A stretch of DNA of 33,597 nucleotides from an uncultured Alphaproteobacteria bacterium (GTDB taxonomy: Bacteria > Pseudomonadota > Alphaproteobacteria > HIMB59 > GCA-002718135). The notes beneath the pieces were generated by a model. That model saw only the letters and a program-made list of their open reading frames with translations, was not told where the DNA came from and ran no database searches. Shown piece after piece: positions 1-8,993 of this stretch (position 1 is its first letter; every line of letters starts with the position of its first letter). The position numbers and the translations under genes were made by a program. The stretch is from NCBI GenBank assembly GCA_902560725.1, contig CACEMR010000015.1, forward strand, positions 1 through 33,597. The letters are read 5' to 3'.

Positions 1-69
1 CTTGGCTCTAGATCTTAAAATAAATAAAATCATTATTATGACAGCTAAAACAATCAACAATCGGATCAT
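1..69 (-). CDS. Partial small membrane-anchored ORF at left edge
   Basis: An ATG at 67-69 on the minus strand opens a frame that runs off the left edge after 23 codons. The visible part reads as one short hydrophobic helix (MIRLLIVLAVIIMILFI) followed by basic residues, as in an N-terminal anchor. An A/G-rich run (AAAAAAGA) lies just upstream. It is divergent from the gene starting at 144. No family can be named from this much. It could be chance in such A+T-rich DNA. Confidence 0.4.
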   Translation of the reverse strand, partial: MIRLLIVLAVIIMILFILRSRAK

Positions 70-143
70 ATCTTTTTTGTATATTTAGATAATAAAATTT
101 GCAATCTTAAATATTTATAAATAAGTATTTATTCTTAATTAAT

Positions 144-527
144 ATGATTAGATTAAGTTTATTAGTATTATCAATTTTTTCATTAATATACGGAGTATAT
201 TTTCTTTTATTTCCATTTAATTTTGTAAGTATAACAAATGCAGAGGAAATAAATGTTGCCTGGTTAAGAAATATAGGGGCATCTATAACTGGTTTATTAT
301 TTATTGGACTACTTTATATTTATATTAGTCCACAAAAATCATTAAAATTACTTATAATAATAACTATTACTTCGATTATACAAACTACTGCTTTGATTTA
401 TTCTAGATTCTTTAATGAGTTTTCTGCAAAGAAACTTTTATTGATTGATATAACTATATATAGCGCAATAATTGTAACAGTTTATTTAGTTATTATTTCA
501 ATAAAATATAAAAAATTATTTTATTAA
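144..527 (+). CDS. Small four-helix membrane protein, function unknown
   Basis: A 127-residue integral membrane protein with four predicted helices (about residues 4-25, 42-63, 68-88 and 100-121) and a basic C-terminus (KYKKLFY). The WLRNIGASITG stretch at the start of helix 2 loosely recalls the DUF4345/DoxX-like group of small four-helix proteins, but I cannot assign it. It converges with the TVP38 gene on the other strand: both stop codons share one TTAA at 524-527. Start chosen as the first ATG; there is no clear Shine-Dalgarno, as for most genes here. Confidence 0.65.
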   Translation: MIRLSLLVLSIFSLIYGVYFLLFPFNFVSITNAEEINVAWLRNIGASITGLLFIGLLYIYISPQKSLKLLIIITITSIIQTTALIYSRFFNEFSAKKLLLIDITIYSAIIVTVYLVIISIKYKKLFY

Positions 528-1129
528 TTTTTCTTTAAATTAATATTAGCGAAAATTCTAAATATTATAATTACAGCAAAAATTATTAATACTAGTATGA
601 TTTCAATAGAAAAAAAATTTTTAATAGAAAAATATTTTATTTCCAATAAATTAGATATTCTGTCTCCAGCATAGGAAAATATTAAAAAATATGGAGTGAA
701 ACCTATTATTGATGAAATTATGAATTTGAGTTTTGAAATTTCTAAAGTTGATATAAATAGGTTTTGAACAATTAGCGGTATGCCAAATATAAGTCTTATT
801 AATATTAAATATTCATAAGAAGATTTCTTAATAATTTTATTTAATTTATCAGTATATTTTGAAAGATATTTATTAAAATAATTTATAAAATAATATTTTG
901 ATAAGATTGTGAAAAATAAACTACCAATAGTTATCGATATAATATTTATTAAAAAACCAATATAAAAACCAAAGAAAAAACCAGATGATAGAGTTACAAT
1001 TAACCCCCCTGGCAAGGAAAGAAAGAAGAAAGAAATGCAAAATAAAAAATATATCATTAAGGCTAATGTATAATTTTCCTCAATTAACAATTGTGTATAA
1101 TTTAATATAATAAGAATATAATCAATCAT
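524..1129 (-). CDS. TVP38/TMEM64 (DedA-like, VTT domain) membrane protein
   Basis: A 201-residue inner-membrane protein. The family hallmarks are visible: the LPGGLIVTLSSGFFFG motif near residue 39, a helix with GSLFFTILSKYYF, and a second conserved block LIRLIFGIPLIVQNLF followed by GFTPYFLIFSYAGDRI. Members are proposed to move lipids between leaflets or otherwise support membrane homeostasis; the cargo here is unknown. Its ATG overlaps the stop of the upstream ABC-2 permease gene as ATGA, so the two are probably translationally coupled. Family assignment is fairly secure, substrate is not. Confidence 0.82.
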   Translation of the reverse strand: MIDYILIILNYTQLLIEENYTLALMIYFLFCISFFFLSLPGGLIVTLSSGFFFGFYIGFLINIISITIGSLFFTILSKYYFINYFNKYLSKYTDKLNKIIKKSSYEYLILIRLIFGIPLIVQNLFISTLEISKLKFIISSIIGFTPYFLIFSYAGDRISNLLEIKYFSIKNFFSIEIILVLIIFAVIIIFRIFANINLKKN

Positions 1130-1887
1130 TTTATAATATTATATCCTCTAAAATAAACATAAGCTGTAATTGTAAACGAGAAAATTATAAAAAATAAAAT
1201 ATAGATATTTTGCTGTAATTGAAATGTATAATCGTTGTTAAAACAATTTCTAAAAAAACTTACTACATAATAATAAGGATTGTAATACAGTATGAATTTT
1301 AAATTTTCAGGTAAATACCCGATTGAAAAAAAAGTACCAGATAGAAAATTTAATGGTATTACAAAAAAATTTGAAAAAGTACTTTGAGTATCCCAGGTAT
1401 TAAATAAAATACCGACAAAACATCCTAAGCATGAAAAAAAAATTATTACTATTATTAAATAATAACAAAAAAATAAATAATTGTAGATTTGTATATCTAT
1501 AAAAAATGAAAAAATAAATAAATTAGAAACTGCAATAATAAATCCAATAATAATTGAACTAATTAATAATGAAATTAAAATTTCAATTCTAGAAATGGGT
1601 GCAATCAACCAATCATTTAAAGAACCGATTTGTTTCATGTTAACTAAAGCAACCGATGGAATATCATAACTTTCTTGAGCTACAATCATTATGATTAATC
1701 CTGGGGCAATAAAATATACAAAGGATTTTGAGTCTATAGATAAAGAATAATAACTTTCTATAGTTATAAAAACTAAAATAAAAAGTACATTAGTTGTAAT
1801 TGGAGCAAGCAATGAATACTGATACTCAGAAAAAAACTCCTTTAATCTAAATGCAATTATTGAATAAATTGCACTGAAATTAATCAT
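1126..1887 (-). CDS. ABC-2 type transporter permease
   Basis: A 253-residue membrane protein with six predicted helices. The typical ABC-2 features are an N-terminal amphipathic stretch, FVYFIAPGLIIMIVAQESY (helix 2 region), and the late NFLSGTFFSIGYLPENLKFI and YNPYYYVVSFFRN block that precedes the last helix. This family forms the membrane half of exporters for lipids, glycans or drugs. No ATPase gene lies beside it; the partner must be encoded elsewhere or be shared. Downstream it is coupled by ATGA to the TVP38-type gene, which hints at a lipid or envelope role. Cargo unknown. Confidence 0.85.
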   Translation of the reverse strand: MINFSAIYSIIAFRLKEFFSEYQYSLLAPITTNVLFILVFITIESYYSLSIDSKSFVYFIAPGLIIMIVAQESYDIPSVALVNMKQIGSLNDWLIAPISRIEILISLLISSIIIGFIIAVSNLFIFSFFIDIQIYNYLFFCYYLIIVIIFFSCLGCFVGILFNTWDTQSTFSNFFVIPLNFLSGTFFSIGYLPENLKFILYYNPYYYVVSFFRNCFNNDYTFQLQQNIYILFFIIFSFTITAYVYFRGYNIIK

Positions 1888-1892
1888 AAAAA

Positions 1893-3071
1893 TTATTTAG
1901 AAAAATACTTTTTTACTAATTCAACCCAAAAATTTACACCTACTGGTAGAAGATTATCATTAAAATCATAATTAGTTGTATGAAGATGAGCCTTATGATT
2001 ATCATCACCCTGTCCTAAATATAAATAAGTTCCTGGTTTTTCTTCTAATAAATAAGAAAAATCCTCTCCCCCCATGGACGGATCAATATCCGTTATTACC
2101 ATGTCATCTCCAACCAACTTTTTGGCAACATTTGCTGCAAATATTGTTTCTTTCTTTGAATTTATTGTTGGCGGGTATTTATTTACTAAATCAAATTGGA
2201 TCTTAATTTCAGCACCATGAGCTTCTGCAATTCCATTACATAATTCTCTGAGTCTTTTTTCAATATAAGATCGAGTTTCTTTTTTAAAAGTTCTAATTGT
2301 ACCACCCATTTTTACCTGATCATCAATAACATTATATGCTGTGCCAGCATTAATTTTAGTAATACTAATTAAAGCTTTATCTACAGGATCAGTTGATCGA
2401 CTGATTATAGTTTGGACTGCAGATATAACTTGAGCAGATATTACAACAGGATCAATTGCTAGATGAGGTGACGCAGCATGACCTCCCTTTCCTTTTACTA
2501 TAATATCAAATTCATCAACTGCCGCCATCATTGGTCCACTATTTACTCCAAATGTTCCTAATGGTAACTCAGGCCAATTGTGAAGTGCATATACTTCATC
2601 AATTTTAAAATCATCAAACATACCATCTTCGATCATTTTTTGACCTCCAGCAAAACCCTCTTCTCCTGGCTGAAAAATAAAATAAACTCTTCCGTTAAAA
2701 TTATTGTTTTCACTTAGATATTTAGCTGCTCCCAGAAGCATTGTGGTATGACCATCATGACCACAACCATGCATCATGCCTTTATTTTGAGATTTATGAT
2801 TAAATTCATTTTGTTCTGGCATAGGAAGAGCATCGAAATCTGCTCTTAAACCAATTGTTTTATCATTAGAAACTTCATTACCATCCACCCAAGCAACAAC
2901 ACCTGTATTAGCATAACCATCTTTAAATTTAATATTAAATTCTTTTAATTTATTTTTGATATATTTTGATGTTTCAAATTCTTGAAGTCCTATCTCAGGA
3001 ATTTTATGTAAATCCTGACGCCATTCTGTCATTTCATTTAACATTTGATTAATACTATTTAAAATGGGCAT
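1893..3071 (-). CDS. M20D family metallo-amidohydrolase (hippurate hydrolase/aminoacylase type)
   Basis: A 392-residue cytoplasmic zinc or manganese peptidase-like amidohydrolase that releases amino acids from N-acyl derivatives. Metal-binding motifs are in order: LRADFDALP (about 75-83), HGCGHDGH (101-108, ligands Cys103 and His105), GEEG (Glu137/Glu138), ALHNWP (His164), then the dimerisation lid (GKGGHAASP) and a C-terminal GGEDFSYL. Length is normal for the family. Its ATG overlaps the stop of the preceding lysozyme-like lipoprotein gene as TAATG, suggesting joint translation. The exact acyl-amino-acid substrate cannot be read from sequence; HipO, AmaA and IAA-amino-acid hydrolase are all annotated on proteins like this. 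Confidence 0.9.
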   Translation of the reverse strand: MPILNSINQMLNEMTEWRQDLHKIPEIGLQEFETSKYIKNKLKEFNIKFKDGYANTGVVAWVDGNEVSNDKTIGLRADFDALPMPEQNEFNHKSQNKGMMHGCGHDGHTTMLLGAAKYLSENNNFNGRVYFIFQPGEEGFAGGQKMIEDGMFDDFKIDEVYALHNWPELPLGTFGVNSGPMMAAVDEFDIIVKGKGGHAASPHLAIDPVVISAQVISAVQTIISRSTDPVDKALISITKINAGTAYNVIDDQVKMGGTIRTFKKETRSYIEKRLRELCNGIAEAHGAEIKIQFDLVNKYPPTINSKKETIFAANVAKKLVGDDMVITDIDPSMGGEDFSYLLEEKPGTYLYLGQGDDNHKAHLHTTNYDFNDNLLPVGVNFWVELVKKYFSK

Positions 3072-3703
3072 TAGAATATTCCAAATAAACCTTTTTTGTT
3101 AAGTTTATTTTCACAACTTTTTAATTGTTTATTAAACATATTCGTATTTCTTTCTACATTTTTAGCTACTTCAATCAACCATTCTTTAGATTTAAATGTC
3201 TCTTTGGACCAGCCATTTTGTCCCTCATGATAAGCTAGATATTGATTATAATAATCTTTCTTTGATATACCAACCATGTTTTCAGATTGTGTTGTGTACC
3301 AACCAATAAAATCAGTTACATCATTAAAATTAGCTCTAGATGCATTTTTATTTCCAGTTTTATTCTTATACCAATCCCAAGTTGGATTTGTAATTTGTGC
3401 ATACCCAAAAGCTGAAGACGGTCTAGAACTAGGAATAAAGCCTAAAATTTTTTTTCTTTTTGGTTTTGCAAATTGAGTAAAAGAAGACTCTTGCTTAATT
3501 ATAGCTAATTGAAATGCTATGGGAGTTTCCCATTTATCGTAAGATTTCTTTGTTGATTTATACCAATTCTTCTTTTGATCAAATATAATACAACTATCTG
3601 CAGTATTTGTTAGTTGATTAGAAGTACAAGCGTAAAGAAATAATATAGAAATACATATTATTTTTAGACAATTATCTAATTTCATTAATATTCTGATTAT
3701 CAT
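3071..3703 (-). CDS. Lysozyme-like (SLT fold) lipoprotein, putative lytic transglycosylase
   Basis: A 210-residue secreted lipoprotein. The signal sequence ends in a good lipobox, LYAC, with the acylated cysteine at residue 26; initiation at Met7 (3685) would give a more usual signal length than Met1. The body carries a lysozyme-like pattern: IIKQESSF with the candidate catalytic Glu, then SSAFGYAQITNPTWDWYK, and YLAYHEG later. Such proteins cleave peptidoglycan glycan strands or hold to them. It shares a TAATG junction with the M20 amidohydrolase downstream. It is divergent from htpG across an 85-base gap with no clear promoter that I can name. Confidence 0.72.
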   Translation of the reverse strand: MIIRILMKLDNCLKIICISILFLYACTSNQLTNTADSCIIFDQKKNWYKSTKKSYDKWETPIAFQLAIIKQESSFTQFAKPKRKKILGFIPSSRPSSAFGYAQITNPTWDWYKNKTGNKNASRANFNDVTDFIGWYTTQSENMVGISKKDYYNQYLAYHEGQNGWSKETFKSKEWLIEVAKNVERNTNMFNKQLKSCENKLNKKGLFGIF

Positions 3704-3788
3704 AAGTTTTGACTATATAGTCTTAAATGTGGCAAAAAATTATTGCTTACTATTGAATTATGAATATGAATGCTTAAATCTTTAAAAA

Positions 3789-5648
3789 ATGGTAGAAAAA
3801 TCTAAAGAAAACTTAACTTTTCAAGCTGAAGTTAGTAAGCTTTTAGATCTAGTAGCAAATTCTTTATATAGTGAAAGAGAGATATTTTTACGCGAATTAA
3901 TCTCTAATTCTGCAGATGCATGCGAAAAATTAAGGTACCAATCACTTTCTAAAAAAAATCTTCTTAAAGATGATAAAGATTTAAAAATTAACATAAGAGT
4001 CTCAAAAAAGAAAAAAATTATAGAAATTGAAGATAACGGCATAGGTATGAATAAACAAGAGTTAATAGATAATCTTGGTACAATTGCTCGATCAGGTACA
4101 AGTCGTTTTATAGAAGCTATGAAAAATAAAAAAGAAGGTGATATTTCTGCTATAGGTCAATTTGGTGTAGGTTTTTATTCTTCCTATATGGTTTCAGATA
4201 AAGTTGATGTGCTATCAAGAGATGCAGCAAATAATGAAATAAATCTCTGGTCATCAAATGGTAAAGAAAATTATTCAATAGAAAGTTCTGAAAAAGAAAA
4301 AAGAGGAACATGCATAACTCTTAATATTAAAAAAGATGCAGATGAATTCTTAGATTCTTTTCGATTAAGATCAATAATTACAAAATATTCAAATTATATA
4401 CCTTTTCCGATATACCTAAATGATTTGGATGATAAAGAAAAAGAAGAAAAAATTAATGAGGGTAGTCCCTTATGGCTTAAGGATAAAAATGACATAAAAG
4501 ATGAAGATTACAAACAATTTTATAACAATATTTCATTTAACTTTGATGAACCTCTTAAAACTATTCACTACAATGCTGAAGGTGTAATAAGTTATAGAGC
4601 TTTAATTTATATTCCTACTAATCAACCAATGGATTTATTTAATGCTGAAAGAAAGAATAAGATTAAGTTATATGTTCAAAAAGTTTTTATAACTGATGAA
4701 TGTGATGATATCATGCCAAACTGGTTAAGATTCATTCCTGGTGTTGTAGACTCTCAAGACATTTCTCTAAACATAAGCAGAGAAATGTTACAAAATAATC
4801 CAATTATATCTAAAATTAAAAAAGGTTTAACAAATAAAATACTTAACGAGATTGAAAATTTGTCAAAAAAAGAGAAGACTAAGTTTGAAACTTTTTGGAA
4901 TAATTTTGGAGCTGTTTTAAAAGAAGGAATTTATGAACAAAATGATCATCATGAAAAAATACTTCCATTACTTAGATTTGAAAATTCGATAAATGATAAC
5001 AAAATATCACTTGAAGAATACATAAAAATAATGGCCAAGGATCAAAAAGAAATTTACTATTTTGCAAATACTGACAAAGATCATATAAAAAACTCACCTC
5101 AATTAGAGGTTTTTGCAGATAAAAAAATTCCAGTTTTATTTATGGTTGATGCAGTTGACGAATTTTGGATCCAAAATGTAAGTAAATTTAAAGATCTTGA
5201 GTTTAAATCAATTACAAAAGGGAAAGTAGACGTATCAAAAGTTGGAGAAAAAACTAAAGATAAAAAAGATGATAATAAAAAAATAGATAGTAAAATCAAA
5301 GACTTAATTAATATACTTAAAGAAGAACTTAAAGATAATATTTCAGAAGTTTTAATCTCAGAAAGATTAACAAAGAGTCCAATTTTGTTGGTTGCTGAAG
5401 AGTCAGGTATGGACATTAATATGGAAAAATTAATGAAAATGCATAATCAAAAAACTCCTGCTTCAAAAAAAATACTAGAAGTTAATCCTTCTCATCCAAT
5501 GATAGTTAATTTAGCAAATAATTTAACTAAAGTTGATCATAAAAAAATGTCAAATCTTTTATTAGATCAAGCAAATATTTTAGATGGCAATATCCTTTCA
5601 AACCCCTCTGGATATTTAGAAAATTTGACTGAAATTTTTATTAAGTAA
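3789..5648 (+). CDS. htpG: Chaperone protein HtpG (Hsp90)
   Basis: A 619-residue cytosolic ATP-dependent chaperone, normal length for bacterial Hsp90. The GHKL ATPase domain occupies about residues 1-230, with LRELISNSADA (Asn for Mg-ATP), DNGIGM and GQFGVGFYSSYMV. The middle domain follows with the catalytic-loop region LNISREMLQ, and the dimerisation domain ends the protein. A Lys/Asp-rich linker (KTKDKKDDNKKIDSKIKD, about 492-510) lies near the start of the C-terminal domain. It is a single-gene unit on the plus strand; its 3' end overlaps the convergent serA by 8 bases. No CIRCE or other heat-shock operator was seen upstream. Confidence 0.97.
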   Translation: MVEKSKENLTFQAEVSKLLDLVANSLYSEREIFLRELISNSADACEKLRYQSLSKKNLLKDDKDLKINIRVSKKKKIIEIEDNGIGMNKQELIDNLGTIARSGTSRFIEAMKNKKEGDISAIGQFGVGFYSSYMVSDKVDVLSRDAANNEINLWSSNGKENYSIESSEKEKRGTCITLNIKKDADEFLDSFRLRSIITKYSNYIPFPIYLNDLDDKEKEEKINEGSPLWLKDKNDIKDEDYKQFYNNISFNFDEPLKTIHYNAEGVISYRALIYIPTNQPMDLFNAERKNKIKLYVQKVFITDECDDIMPNWLRFIPGVVDSQDISLNISREMLQNNPIISKIKKGLTNKILNEIENLSKKEKTKFETFWNNFGAVLKEGIYEQNDHHEKILPLLRFENSINDNKISLEEYIKIMAKDQKEIYYFANTDKDHIKNSPQLEVFADKKIPVLFMVDAVDEFWIQNVSKFKDLEFKSITKGKVDVSKVGEKTKDKKDDNKKIDSKIKDLINILKEELKDNISEVLISERLTKSPILLVAEESGMDINMEKLMKMHNQKTPASKKILEVNPSHPMIVNLANNLTKVDHKKMSNLLLDQANILDGNILSNPSGYLENLTEIFIK

Positions 5649-6579
5649 TAGAATTAATTATATTATTTTTATTAAAATAATCACAAAACTGATTAGCAAT
5701 CATTTCAGCAACAACAATTTGAGCTTCATCAGTAGAAGCAGCTATATGTGGTGTAAGAATAATATTTTTTAAGTTAAATAGAGGACTTTCTATAGCAGGT
5801 TCATTCGAAAATACATCTAGCGCGGCACCTTGAATTAATTCGTTTTCTAGTGCATTTTTGAGATCATTTTCATTAATTAAATTTCCACGTGCAGTATTAA
5901 TTAAGATGCAGTTCTTCTTCATTAATTTTATTTCATTCATAGTAATTATTGAACTATTATCTTGATTAGGTTTACAATGCAGGGAAATTATATCTGAGTT
6001 TTTGATAATATTATCTAAATCACTAGAGATATAATTTTTATAGTTATTTTTTACAGAATTAAAATGTGATGAATAAATGGATACACTCATACCTAAAGCA
6101 CTTGAGATTTCAGCAACTCTTTTACCAACATTTCCAAAACCAAAAATACCTATTTTTTTGCCCTTTAGCTCGCTTCCTTTCATTTTCTTCTTTTCCCACA
6201 ATCCTCTATGAGTTGTATCATTAGCTAAAGGTATTTTTCTAATTAGAGCAAATATTAGACCTACAGTATGTTCAGCAGTAGCATTTGTATTTCCACCAGG
6301 AGTATTCATTACAACAATATTTTTATTTTTTGCAGCTTCTATGTCAATATTATCGACTCCAGCCCCTGCTCTTCCAATAATTTGTAAATTCGATGTTAAG
6401 TTAATTATATCTTTTGTAACTTTTGTTGCAGATCTAACAATTAAACCATCATAATTTAAAATTATTTTTTTTAATTCATCTGGTTGTAAATTAGTTTTTG
6501 TATCAACCTCGAGACCATTATTTGAGAGAATTTCTGATGCAATATTATCCATTGCATCTGAAATTAATATTTTAGGCAT
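5641..6579 (-). CDS. serA: D-3-phosphoglycerate dehydrogenase, short form without ACT domain
   Basis: A 312-residue NAD-dependent 2-hydroxyacid dehydrogenase that should oxidise 3-phosphoglycerate to 3-phosphohydroxypyruvate in serine synthesis. GRAGAGVDNID (69-79) is the SerA-type signature. The Rossmann motif is GFGNVG (147-152) and the catalytic set is Arg231 (NTARGNL), Glu260 and His278 (TPHIAAS). It stops after the catalytic core, so the regulatory ACT/ASB domains of long SerA are absent and feedback by serine through ACT is not expected. It overlaps the end of serC by 8 bases, which supports the serine assignment over glyoxylate or hydroxypyruvate reductase. Confidence 0.88.
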   Translation of the reverse strand: MPKILISDAMDNIASEILSNNGLEVDTKTNLQPDELKKIILNYDGLIVRSATKVTKDIINLTSNLQIIGRAGAGVDNIDIEAAKNKNIVVMNTPGGNTNATAEHTVGLIFALIRKIPLANDTTHRGLWEKKKMKGSELKGKKIGIFGFGNVGKRVAEISSALGMSVSIYSSHFNSVKNNYKNYISSDLDNIIKNSDIISLHCKPNQDNSSIITMNEIKLMKKNCILINTARGNLINENDLKNALENELIQGAALDVFSNEPAIESPLFNLKNIILTPHIAASTDEAQIVVAEMIANQFCDYFNKNNIINSIT

Positions 6580-7735
6580 GTTTTGATTTTATCTCGTTGT
6601 ATGCCCAATCTATCCATGGAAGCACAAGTTCAACATTAGAAGTTTCCACTGTTCCTCCTGCCCAAATTCTAAATGAAGGTGGTGCTTTAGGGTACCCATT
6701 ACAATCTAATCCGACATTATTTTCTGATAATAATTTACATATTTCAGCCATAATAGATCTTTGTTGAGATTCGTCTTTACTCGTAAACCAATTTTCAGTT
6801 ATTTTAAAAGTTATACCTGTATTTGAAATATAATTCATGTCTTTATATTCAGAAAGAAAAGTTAAATAATTATTCTGATCAATCCAATCACTAATTTTTT
6901 TAAGTGAATTTTGAGATTTTGATATTAAAGAATTTAAACCTCCCTGACTAGAAACCCAATTCAATGAGTCAATTATGTCTTCTACACAAATCATAGATGG
7001 AGTGTTAATGGTATTACCTTCAAAAATACCTTTTATTAATTTGTTTTTTTCAGCAAGTCTAAACAATTTTGGAACAGGCCAAGAAGGTGTGTAACTTTCT
7101 AATCGCTCTACAACTCTTGGTGATATTGCAATCATTCCATGAGCAGCTTCACCACCTAATATTTTTTGCCAAGACCAAGTAATTACATCACATTTTTCAT
7201 AATCAATTGGCATTCCAAAAATTGCAGAAGTTGCATCACAGATAGTTAATCCCTTTCTATCATCTGGTATCCAATCGCCATTTGGAACTTTAACACCTGA
7301 GGTTGTTCCATTCCAAGTAAATATTACGTCATTATCAAAGTTTACTTTACTTAGGTCTGGTAGCCTTCCATAATCTTCTTCATGGATATTTAAATTTTCT
7401 ATTTTTAATTGACTGATTGCATCAATAACCCAATCTTTACCAAAATTTTCCCAAGCTAAAATATCAACCCCAGTTTTTCCAAGAAGACACCACATCGCAG
7501 CCTCTAAGGCTCCAGTGTTCGATCCTGGCATAATTCCTAACAAATAATTATCAGGTAAACCTAAGATATCTTTGGATTTATCAATTGCCTCTTTAAGTCT
7601 TGCTTTACATTCAACAGATCTATGTGATCGACCTGTTAAAGCACCACTTAATGCCGTTATATCCCAACCTGGTCTTTTTGAAGTTGGTCCACTTGAAAAG
7701 TTTGGGTTAGCAGGTTTGATATTAGGTTTATTCAT
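6572..7735 (-). CDS. serC: Phosphoserine aminotransferase
   Basis: A 387-residue PLP-dependent class V aminotransferase converting 3-phosphohydroxypyruvate plus glutamate to phosphoserine. It matches the alphaproteobacterial SerC subtype: FSSGPTSKRPGWD near the N-terminus, PGSNTGALEAAMW (70-82), CDATSAIF with Asp167 for the pyridine nitrogen, and TWSWQKILGGEAAHG with the Schiff-base Lys191. The pair serC-serA is translationally coupled (8-base overlap), and a DUF1015 gene ends 3 bases upstream. No serB (phosphoserine phosphatase) is in the window. Confidence 0.95.
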   Translation of the reverse strand: MNKPNIKPANPNFSSGPTSKRPGWDITALSGALTGRSHRSVECKARLKEAIDKSKDILGLPDNYLLGIMPGSNTGALEAAMWCLLGKTGVDILAWENFGKDWVIDAISQLKIENLNIHEEDYGRLPDLSKVNFDNDVIFTWNGTTSGVKVPNGDWIPDDRKGLTICDATSAIFGMPIDYEKCDVITWSWQKILGGEAAHGMIAISPRVVERLESYTPSWPVPKLFRLAEKNKLIKGIFEGNTINTPSMICVEDIIDSLNWVSSQGGLNSLISKSQNSLKKISDWIDQNNYLTFLSEYKDMNYISNTGITFKITENWFTSKDESQQRSIMAEICKLLSENNVGLDCNGYPKAPPSFRIWAGGTVETSNVELVLPWIDWAYNEIKSKHA

Positions 7736-7737
7736 TA

Positions 7738-8946
7738 TTATTTTTCAAATTCATAAACTACTAAACCATCCAAAGGCTTCGGATCAAACCATGTTGATTT
7801 CGGAGGCATAGTTAATTTATTATCCGCAACTTTCATAACATCACTTATGTTAGAAGGAAAGATAGAAAATGCCACACTGTCTTTGTTTTCATTAACTTTT
7901 TTTTCTAATGCATCAAGACCATGACAACCAGCGATAAAACGTATTCTCTCGTCATTATTGACATCTTGAATATTTAAATATTTTCTAAAAATAGAATTAT
8001 TTAGTATATTAATATCAAGAGTATCAATAAAACTATTATTTTTTAATAATTCTTTATACTCTAAAGAGTACCAATTATTTTCATGATACATCCCAAACTG
8101 CTTATTTTTAATAGGTTTGAATGGCTTATCTTCTTTCTTAATTTTGAACTTTTCTGATATTAGTTCTAAAAATTTTTCTTCAGATAGTCCATTTAAATCC
8201 TTAACTACTCTATTATAATCAAAAATTTTTGCTTCATTGCTAGGAAATGCAGCGATCATAAAATTGTCCTGAATAATATTTTTATTATATTTTAACTCAC
8301 TTATTAATTTCATTGCCCCCATACGGTGATGACCATCAGCAATATAAAAATTGTTTACTTCTTTAGAAAACACGGATGATAAATCTAAAATAAAATCTTT
8401 ATCTGAAATGCACCAAAGTTTATGTACAGATTTATCAAAACTTTCAAAATCATAATCTGGAATTTTTTTAGTTTTTTTATTCAATAGATCAGACACATTG
8501 TTATTTTTCTCAAAGAAGACATAAATTGGTCCTATTTGAGTTTTTATATTGAGCATTTGTTCAGCTCTTTCTCTCATTCTATTTTCATAAATTTTTTCAT
8601 GAGCTTTTATTTTTTCATTTCTAAAATCATCAATATTTGCAAGAGATAAAAAACCAGTTTGAGTATGTCCTTTAAAAGATATTTGATATACATAATAGTG
8701 ATTATCGAAATCTTTTTTGATTACATTATTTTGTTTCATTTCATCAAAATGAAGTTTAGCCTCTAATAAAGTATCAGTTTCTTTTAATTGACCAACAGGA
8801 TTAAGTATTTTTAAATAATTCCAGTAATTATTTTTTCTAAAAATCTCTATATTTTCAATGCTTAAATGATCAGTTGAAGGAGCAATTAAAGATTTAGCTT
8901 CCTCGTTAAATGGACGTGTTCCTTTAAAAGGTTTTATATCAACCAT
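7738..8946 (-). CDS. DUF1015 family protein
   Basis: A 402-residue soluble protein of the DUF1015 family. Hallmarks: the N-terminal IKPFKGTRPF, the central RMRERAEQMLNIK segment followed by GPIYVFF, the strongest family motif YIADGHHRMGAM (Asp204-Gly-His-His-Arg208), and the C-terminal KLTMPPKSTWFDPKPLDGLV block. Biochemical function is not established to my knowledge. The DGHHR motif resembles the one in ParB/sulfiredoxin-fold free serine kinases (SerK/SbnI), and the gene sits 3 bases upstream of serC, so a role in serine or phosphoserine metabolism is a reasonable inference, not a demonstrated fact. Confidence 0.88.
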   Translation of the reverse strand: MVDIKPFKGTRPFNEEAKSLIAPSTDHLSIENIEIFRKNNYWNYLKILNPVGQLKETDTLLEAKLHFDEMKQNNVIKKDFDNHYYVYQISFKGHTQTGFLSLANIDDFRNEKIKAHEKIYENRMRERAEQMLNIKTQIGPIYVFFEKNNNVSDLLNKKTKKIPDYDFESFDKSVHKLWCISDKDFILDLSSVFSKEVNNFYIADGHHRMGAMKLISELKYNKNIIQDNFMIAAFPSNEAKIFDYNRVVKDLNGLSEEKFLELISEKFKIKKEDKPFKPIKNKQFGMYHENNWYSLEYKELLKNNSFIDTLDINILNNSIFRKYLNIQDVNNDERIRFIAGCHGLDALEKKVNENKDSVAFSIFPSNISDVMKVADNKLTMPPKSTWFDPKPLDGLVVYEFEK

Positions 8947-8993
8947 AATTCGGAAATACTATTAAGTTATATATTTAAAAATAAAACTTAAAT

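Noticed and set aside
1976-2206. 76-codon frame opposite the M20 amidohydrolase
   Set aside because: Antisense to a gene with intact family motifs; no conserved features.
5099-5416. 105-codon open frame antisense to htpG
   Set aside because: Ser/Leu/Ile-rich shadow of the Lys/Glu/Asp-rich htpG sequence on the other strand; no start signal and no recognisable protein.
5641-6579. SerA read as glyoxylate/hydroxypyruvate reductase serving the ureide pathway
   Set aside because: It overlaps serC and carries the GRAGAGVDNID signature of phosphoglycerate dehydrogenase; a side activity on glyoxylate remains possible.
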